From: an uncultured Eubacteriales bacterium
GTDB lineage: Bacteria > Bacillota > Clostridia > Oscillospirales > RGIG7773
Reading direction: 5' to 3'
NCBI GenBank assembly: GCA_934541205.1
Contig: CAKTDK010000068.1
Coordinates: forward strand, 1 to 8,483
Length of the DNA stretch: 8,483 nucleotides
Made by a program: the position numbers and the translations under genes. Under the pieces are notes generated by a model that worked only from the letters and a program-made list of their open reading frames with translations, was not told where the DNA came from and searched no databases. How positions within the stretch are numbered: position 1 is the stretch's first letter; each line of letters starts with the position of its first letter. This document shows, one piece after another, positions 5,968 to 8,483 of the stretch.

Positions 5968-5976
5968 TGGTATAAT
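5968..5976 (+). promoter_or_regulatory. Extended -10 promoter for the M16 pair
   Basis: A perfect TATAAT (5971-5976) is preceded by TGG, giving an extended -10 TGn motif. No good -35 is seen at 16-18 bases; the best local sequence, around 5947-5953, is a poor match. Extended -10 promoters often do without a -35. Transcription would start near 5983, about 34 bases before the GTG start. The position directly after a terminator supports a new transcription unit. Confidence 0.72.
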
Positions 5977-6016
5977 ATTTTGTAAATGGCAGGAAAAATT
6001 TTAATGAGGTGATATT

Positions 6017-7297
6017 GTGTCAAATATGTCAGTAAAGAATATTTCAGAGGGAATAAACCTTAATATTATAAAAACAGATAAATTTAAAACTAATATATTA
6101 GCGGTTAATTTCATAAGACCGCTAAATAAAGAAGAAGCGTCTTTTAATGCGCTTATTCCCAGCGTATTAAAAAGAGGCAGCAAAAAATATAAGAGTATGG
6201 ATATACTTCAAAGTAAGCTTGATATGCTTTACGGAACATCTGTTTACGGCAATGTGGATAAAAAGGGAGATAATCATATTTTTGGGCTTACAATGAGCTT
6301 TGTGGATGAAAAATACATTTCTCAGGATGTTAATATGATGAAAGAATGTACGGATGTTTTATTTGATATCCTTTTAAATCTTCAAATAAAAGATAATGGT
6401 TTTAATATCGATTATGTTGAAGGAGAAAAGAAAAACCTTATAAATAAAATAAAAGCTCAGATTAATGACAAGAGAATTTATTCAATCAACAGATGTCTTG
6501 AAGAAATGTGTAAAAATGAAGCTTATGGAATAAGTGAAATAGGTGAAATAGAAACTGTTGAAAAAATAACGGCTGAAAAACTTTTGGAACATTATAAAAA
6601 TGTACTTGAAACTTCAAAAATAGAAATATTTTTTGTGGGAAGCGAAGAAAATTCCAAAGGGCTTGTTACTCGTTTAAAAAGAAAGTTTTCAAAAATATCA
6701 AGAAAAAATATTGTAAATATAGAAAATACCATAGTTGAAAAAACTGAAAAAATAAAAAGCGTTGAAGATAACTTAAATGTTACTCAGGGAAAACTTGTTA
6801 TGGGGTTTAGAACAGGTCTTATTAATAAGGATAATGCAGCGGCTTATTCACTTTTTAATGTTATTTTCGGAGGAAGTCCTACTTCTAAGCTTTTTATGAA
6901 CGTAAGAGAAAAATTGTCTCTTTGTTATTATTGCTCTTCAAGAATAAACAGACAAAAATCCATTATGTATATAGCCTCGGGAATTGAATTTGAAAATAAG
7001 AACAAAGCATACGATGAAATATTATCTCAGCTTGAAAGTGTAAAAAATGGAGAATTTACTTTTGAAGATATTGATAATGCAAAAAAATATCTTACAAATG
7101 CATATATGACTTTGGAAGACACTAATATGGGAATAGCAGATTTTTATCTTTCCAGAATTATTGACGGAGATATTGTGTCTCCTTCAGAAATGGTAAAAGA
7201 CATTTTAAAAGTAAAAAAAGATGATATAATTTCATGCGCAAATAATTTGACACTTGATACAGTTTATTTTATGAATAAAAAGGATGGTGGTATGTAA
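6017..7297 (+). CDS. ymfF: M16 family non-catalytic subunit, YmfF-like
   Basis: This is an insulinase (M16) family protein of 426 residues, resembling B. subtilis YmfF and AlbE. It has the two-lobe M16 layout: an N-terminal lobe with NFIRPLNKEE (31-40), LIPSVLKRGSKKY and LDMLYGTSVYG (68-78), and a C-terminal lobe with FGGSPTSKLFMNVREKLSLC. The zinc site is missing: where HxxEH is expected the sequence reads ALIPSVL. In contrast Arg297 and Tyr304 keep the spacing of the Arg/Tyr pair that other M16 proteases use in substrate binding. It is therefore probably the partner of the active subunit encoded next. The GTG start follows GAGGTGAT (6006-6013); an ATG at 6026 is the alternative. In B. subtilis the ymfF-ymfH region has been linked to EF-P modification, but nothing here shows that role. 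Confidence 0.85.
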   Translation: MSNMSVKNISEGINLNIIKTDKFKTNILAVNFIRPLNKEEASFNALIPSVLKRGSKKYKSMDILQSKLDMLYGTSVYGNVDKKGDNHIFGLTMSFVDEKYISQDVNMMKECTDVLFDILLNLQIKDNGFNIDYVEGEKKNLINKIKAQINDKRIYSINRCLEEMCKNEAYGISEIGEIETVEKITAEKLLEHYKNVLETSKIEIFFVGSEENSKGLVTRLKRKFSKISRKNIVNIENTIVEKTEKIKSVEDNLNVTQGKLVMGFRTGLINKDNAAAYSLFNVIFGGSPTSKLFMNVREKLSLCYYCSSRINRQKSIMYIASGIEFENKNKAYDEILSQLESVKNGEFTFEDIDNAKKYLTNAYMTLEDTNMGIADFYLSRIIDGDIVSPSEMVKDILKVKKDDIISCANNLTLDTVYFMNKKDGGM

Positions 7298-8483
7298 TGA
7301 TTAATACCATAGAAAATAAAAAGATAAATGAAAAATATTATAAAATAAAACATCCGACAGGACTTGATATATTTGTTTTCCCCAAACCAGGTTTTCAGAA
7401 GGTGCACGCTATTTTTGCTACAAAATACGGTTCTATAGACAATAAATTTAAACGTTCAGATAAAAATTCTATTGTGAAAGTGCCTGATGGCATTGCTCAT
7501 TTTCTTGAACATAAGATGTTTGAAAGCGAAACGGAAGACGCTTTTGAAAGGTATGCAAGAACGGGGGCCAGCGCAAATGCGTATACTTCTTATGATAAAA
7601 CCGCATATATATTTTCAGCTACTGAAAATATAAAAGAATCTTTGGAAATACTTCTTGATTTTGTTCAGGAGCCTTATTTTACAAAAGAAACAGTAGAAAA
7701 AGAACAGGGAATAATTGCTCAGGAAATAAGAATGTGTGAAGATAATCCCAGTGGAAGAGTTTTTGTAAATCTGATGGCTGCTTTATATAAAAAACATCCC
7801 GTAAATACCTTTATTGCAGGTACGGTTGAATCAATAGGAAAAATTGATTATAAGCTTTTATATAAATGCTATGAAACTTTTTATAATCTTCATAATATGG
7901 CTTTGTTTGTATGCGGTGATGTTACGGTTTCTGATATTATGGAGGTTGCGGATAAGACTTTAAAACCTTGTGAAGAATTTGAAATCGAAAGATTTTATGG
8001 AGAAGATGATGGAAAAGTAAAAAGAAGAGTTATACAGCAGGAACTTGAAGTTTCAAAACCTTTATTTATTTTTGGTTTTAAAGATAGAGATACTGAGAAT
8101 AAAGGAAAAAACTTTGTAAAAAAATGGGCAGTGTCAAATATTTTACTTGAAATAATAAGCGGAAAATCTTCTAAGTTTTATAAGTCGCTTTATCAGAAAG
8201 AGCTTGTAAATAACAGTTTTTCTTCTGAATATTTTGCCGGAAACGGATTTGGCGTTGCTTTATTCGGAGGATGCGAATCAAAGGACCCAAAAAAAGTAAA
8301 ATCTTTAATTTTATCAAGAATAAACAGATTAAAAAAATCGGGAATAAAAGAAGAAGAATTTATAAGAGCAAAAAATCTTTGCTACGGAAGAATAATAAGA
8401 TATTTTAATGATGTTGAAGATATTGCCGATTTAATGCTTGACGCAGAGTTTATGGATGCGGATATTTTTGAACTTGTCAATGC
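7297..8483 (+). CDS. ymfH: M16 family zinc metalloprotease, YmfH-like, 3' end missing
   Basis: This is an insulinase-family zinc protease, open from ATG 7297 to the window edge (395 complete codons), with the stop outside. The inverted zinc motif HFLEH is at residues 68-72, with His68 and His72 as ligands and Glu71 as the catalytic base. The third ligand is most likely Glu143 in EKEQGIIAQEIR (134-145). SANAYTSYDKTAY (92-104) is also typical of the family. The second lobe begins near 250 (SKPLFIFGFKD), but where the Arg/Tyr pair would be it reads KSLYQKELVNNSF, lacking both residues in my alignment. The start overlaps the previous stop as TAATG (1 base shared) and only a weak GGTGG precedes it, suggesting coupled translation. 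The full protein should be about 420-430 residues, so roughly 30 are missing. Its protein substrate is unknown. Confidence 0.9.
   Translation, partial: MINTIENKKINEKYYKIKHPTGLDIFVFPKPGFQKVHAIFATKYGSIDNKFKRSDKNSIVKVPDGIAHFLEHKMFESETEDAFERYARTGASANAYTSYDKTAYIFSATENIKESLEILLDFVQEPYFTKETVEKEQGIIAQEIRMCEDNPSGRVFVNLMAALYKKHPVNTFIAGTVESIGKIDYKLLYKCYETFYNLHNMALFVCGDVTVSDIMEVADKTLKPCEEFEIERFYGEDDGKVKRRVIQQELEVSKPLFIFGFKDRDTENKGKNFVKKWAVSNILLEIISGKSSKFYKSLYQKELVNNSFSSEYFAGNGFGVALFGGCESKDPKKVKSLILSRINRLKKSGIKEEEFIRAKNLCYGRIIRYFNDVEDIADLMLDAEFMDADIFELVN

Noticed and set aside
6001..6183. Minus-strand open frame at the start of the first M16 gene
   Set aside because: It overlaps the well-supported + strand gene and its ribosome site and has no promoter or ribosome site of its own.

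Overview
The window looks like chromosomal DNA from a low-GC, AT-rich Firmicute, most likely a member of the Clostridia. The evidence is the gene content, strong AAGGAGG-type ribosome binding sites, a Firmicutes-type L10 leader, and a spore-cortex amidase of the CwlD family, which points to an endospore-forming lineage. The species cannot be named from the sequence alone. All supported genes lie on the + strand.

Positions 1-2810 hold the ribosomal-protein stalk cluster: the 3' end of nusG, then rplK (L11), rplA (L1), rplJ (L10) and rplL (L7/L12). The regulatory layout is clear. Two separate copies of a motif resembling the 23S rRNA binding site for L1 sit just upstream of rplK and of rplA. 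A consensus sigma-A promoter starts two bases after the rplA stop and drives an L10 leader that ends in a terminator/antiterminator switch before rplJ. A 17-bp perfect hairpin with a T-run closes the cluster after rplL. rpoB, the usual next gene, is absent.

Positions 2811-3142 are very AT-rich and hold no convincing gene. They carry a probable extended -10 promoter for the next unit.

Positions 3143-5942 form a tight three-gene unit: cwlD (spore-cortex N-acetylmuramoyl-L-alanine amidase), radA (recombination/branch-migration ATPase) and a membrane-anchored thioredoxin-fold protein whose CxxC active site has become TEPC. A 17-bp perfect hairpin ends the unit. Its genes use ATA for isoleucine often, unlike the ribosomal genes.

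Positions 5968-8483 carry a new promoter and two consecutive M16 family (insulinase-like) genes resembling the Bacillus subtilis YmfF/YmfH pair. The first lacks the HxxEH zinc site but keeps an Arg/Tyr pair. The second has HxxEH plus a distal Glu but appears to lack the Arg/Tyr pair, so the two probably form one heterodimeric protease. The second gene runs off the window end.

I found no mobile element, CRISPR array, tRNA or rRNA gene, and no evidence of an entirely new system. The points most worth following are the twin L1 operators, the split M16 pair, the degenerate thioredoxin-like protein and the separation of rplL from rpoBC.
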